Assembly: GCA_017615325.1 (NCBI GenBank)
Contig: JAGAAI010000049.1
Location: 40,534 to 104,533, forward strand
Direction of reading: 5' to 3'
From: Clostridiales bacterium
Lineage (GTDB): Bacteria; Bacillota; Clostridia; Saccharofermentanales; Saccharofermentanaceae
DNA: 64,000 nucleotides
The notes below the pieces were generated by a model. It had not been told where the DNA came from. It saw only the letters and a list, made by a program, of their open reading frames with translations, and did not search any database. Of this stretch, positions 62,530-64,000 are shown piece after piece (the first letter of the stretch is position 1; each line of letters starts with the position of its first letter). The position numbers and the translations under genes were made by a program.

Positions 62530-63894
62530 TTATTCCAGACTGTCAAGATAAGCCTTTACTGTCTCGGGTGCCGGGCCGCCGGCGACAGTTCTCTTGTCAA
62601 CGCAGGTCTTGATAGAGATAGCATCATAGACATCGTCCTCGATAAGAGGCGAGAATGTCTTGAACTCTTCAAGGCTGACATCAGACAGGGAGATGCCACG
62701 CTCGATGCAGTAATGAACGAGCTTTCCTGAGATCTCATGCGTTGACCTGAAGGGAATGCCCTTGCGCACAAGGTAATCGGCCAGGTCTGTTGCATTGGTA
62801 AAGCCGCCTGCTGCAGCCTGTTCCATGCGTTCCTTATTGATCTTCATGGTCCGGATCATGCCCTCAAACGGAGGAATGACAGCCTTCAATGTATCAACAC
62901 AATCGAAAACAGTCTCCTGGACTTCCTGCATGTCCTTGTTATATGTAAGAGGGAGCCCCTTCATCAGTACGAGCAGGGATACAAGGTCACCGATGACACG
63001 GCCGGACTTACCGCGGGTAAGCTCGGCGACATCAGGGTTCTTCTTCTGAGGCATCATGGAAGAGCCCGTAGAATAAGCATCATCAAGATCTACGAACTTG
63101 AATTCCTGGGATGCCCAGAGGATGATCTCTTCAGAAAGTCTGGAGATATGCATCATGAAGAGGGAAGAAGCTGATGCGAATTCCACAGCAAAGTCTCTGT
63201 CGGATACGCCGTCAAGGCTGTTCATCGTGATAGAAGTCATCCCGAGCTTTGCTGCGGAATATTCCCTGTTAAGAGGATATGTAGTACCGGCAAGCGCACC
63301 TGAGCCCAAAGGAGAGATGTTGCAGTGATCAACAACAGTCTTCATACGGTCGATGTCACGGCCGAACATCTCGATGTAAGCTGACAGGTGATGAGCAAAA
63401 GTAATGGGCTGAGCTCTCTGCAGGTGAGTATATCCGGGCATGTAAGTATAAATGTTGTCTTTTGCAATTGAGATAAGAGTTGCGCGGAGAGAAGTCATGA
63501 GGTCTGTTATCTCTGTAACTTCATCTCTTAAGTAGAGTCTTTGATCCAAAGCAACCTGGTCGTTCCTTGAACGGCCCGTATGGAGCTTCTTGCCGGGTTC
63601 GCCGATCCTCTTGGTGAGTTCAGCTTCAACAAACATATGGATGTCTTCAGCATCTGTATCGAATGTAAGCTTACCGGAGTCTATATCATTAAGGATAGAA
63701 AGGAGCCCTTCATCTATCTTGGCACCGTCAACTGCAGGGATAATGCCCTGTTTAACGAGCATCTTGCAGTGTGCTCTGGATCCTTCGATATCCTGACGGT
63801 ACATACGGCAGTCGAAGGGAAGAGATGAATTGTAGTCGTTAACTGTCTTGTCTGTGTCTTTGGAGAACCTACCGGCCCACATTTTCTCTGACAT
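62530..63894 (-). CDS. argH: Argininosuccinate lyase
   Basis: 454 residues. It splits argininosuccinate to arginine and fumarate, the last step of arginine synthesis. The fumarase/aspartase superfamily signature GSSMMPQKKNPD holds the catalytic Ser loop, and LHTGRSRNDQVALDQRLYLRD, TYMPGYTHLQRAQPIT and SPLGSGALAGTTYPLNRE are ArgH-specific. AAGGAAGG lies before the ATG at 63892-63894. No argG is in the window; it may lie beyond the right end. Confidence 0.97.
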   Translation of the reverse strand: MSEKMWAGRFSKDTDKTVNDYNSSLPFDCRMYRQDIEGSRAHCKMLVKQGIIPAVDGAKIDEGLLSILNDIDSGKLTFDTDAEDIHMFVEAELTKRIGEPGKKLHTGRSRNDQVALDQRLYLRDEVTEITDLMTSLRATLISIAKDNIYTYMPGYTHLQRAQPITFAHHLSAYIEMFGRDIDRMKTVVDHCNISPLGSGALAGTTYPLNREYSAAKLGMTSITMNSLDGVSDRDFAVEFASASSLFMMHISRLSEEIILWASQEFKFVDLDDAYSTGSSMMPQKKNPDVAELTRGKSGRVIGDLVSLLVLMKGLPLTYNKDMQEVQETVFDCVDTLKAVIPPFEGMIRTMKINKERMEQAAAGGFTNATDLADYLVRKGIPFRSTHEISGKLVHYCIERGISLSDVSLEEFKTFSPLIEDDVYDAISIKTCVDKRTVAGGPAPETVKAYLDSLE

Positions 63895-63920
63895 AGTAGA
63901 ACCTTCCTTAATGCAAAAGA

Positions 63921-63947
63921 TAAGAGCCGCTTATTTTGCGGCTCTTA
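63921..63947 (-). terminator. Hairpin in the argH leader, terminator-like
   Basis: Perfect 10-bp arms taagagccgc (63921-63930) and gcggctctta (63938-63947). On the minus strand it is followed by a T-rich stretch (ttatcttttg), about 25 nt before the argH start. It may terminate an upstream gene beyond the window or attenuate argH. Confidence 0.6.
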
Positions 63948-64000
63948 CATTATACTGTATTTTTATAATATTAAAATAATCAGAGCAAACCGTTTCTCTG

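Overview
The window looks like chromosomal DNA from an anaerobic member of the Clostridia (Bacillota). The gene orders are typical of that group: ftsK–cinA–murJ–recA–recX, rimO–pgsA, acpP–rnc–smc–ftsY, rpsO–nadE–pnp and a CIRCE-controlled groESL. Strong purine-rich Shine-Dalgarno sites, a LexA/DinR-type SOS box, surface proteins with SLH-type repeats, a K+-dependent membrane pyrophosphatase and LytTR/GHKL signalling agree with this. GC content appears moderate. I cannot name a genus from sequence alone; an uncultured gut or rumen Oscillospirales-like or Saccharofermentans-like lineage is a guess.

Layout. 1-207 is the end of a PAP2-type phosphatase. 441-5111 encodes a very large surface protein with BspA-type repeats, an Ig-like domain and SLH-type repeats. 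It is followed by convergent citrate synthase (gltA) and an SDR oxidoreductase (5178-7326). 7415-8281 is an unknown acidic membrane protein, followed by a repeat-rich spacer and tRNA-Trp on the minus strand. 8648-16668 is a housekeeping run: proC, rnhA, an ADP-ribose Nudix hydrolase, ftsK, cinA/pncC, murJ and SOS-controlled recA. recX follows, then an inserted brnTA toxin-antitoxin pair with its own palindromic promoter. rimO, pgsA, acpP, rnc, smc and ftsY come next. 25570-27801 is a second surface protein (16 LRRs plus the same Ig/SLH tail). Then come hppA, rpsO, nadE and pnp, the last behind a long structured leader.

35451-42771 is a five-gene unit: M13 zinc-peptidase lipoprotein, two-FtsX-domain ABC permease, ABC ATPase, LytTR response regulator and GHKL histidine kinase. 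A pair of identical 9-bp repeats, spaced like LytTR binding sites, lies upstream. It converges, with an 18-bp coding overlap, on a second and unrelated OmpR/HisKA two-component pair. galE and groESL follow, then an unknown membrane protein with an acyl-ACP thioesterase, and a Gld-like ABC system (ATPase, permease, GldG-like, DUF4340-like) with a DUF5711-like protein and a CYTH protein. Two FAD-dependent oxidoreductases, an ACT/UPF0210 pair, two tandem zinc-ribbon membrane paralogues and argH (minus) complete the window.

The best candidates for something undescribed are the M13-peptidase/ABC/LytTR unit with its putative operator, the extended pnp leader hairpin, the tandem zinc-ribbon paralogues with an invariant C-terminal motif, the duplicated terminator-like element behind tRNA-Trp, and the surface-protein family with a shared Ig/SLH tail. 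No CRISPR array, prophage, insertion sequence or obvious biosynthetic cluster is visible. All functions are assigned by reading motifs; no database search was possible.
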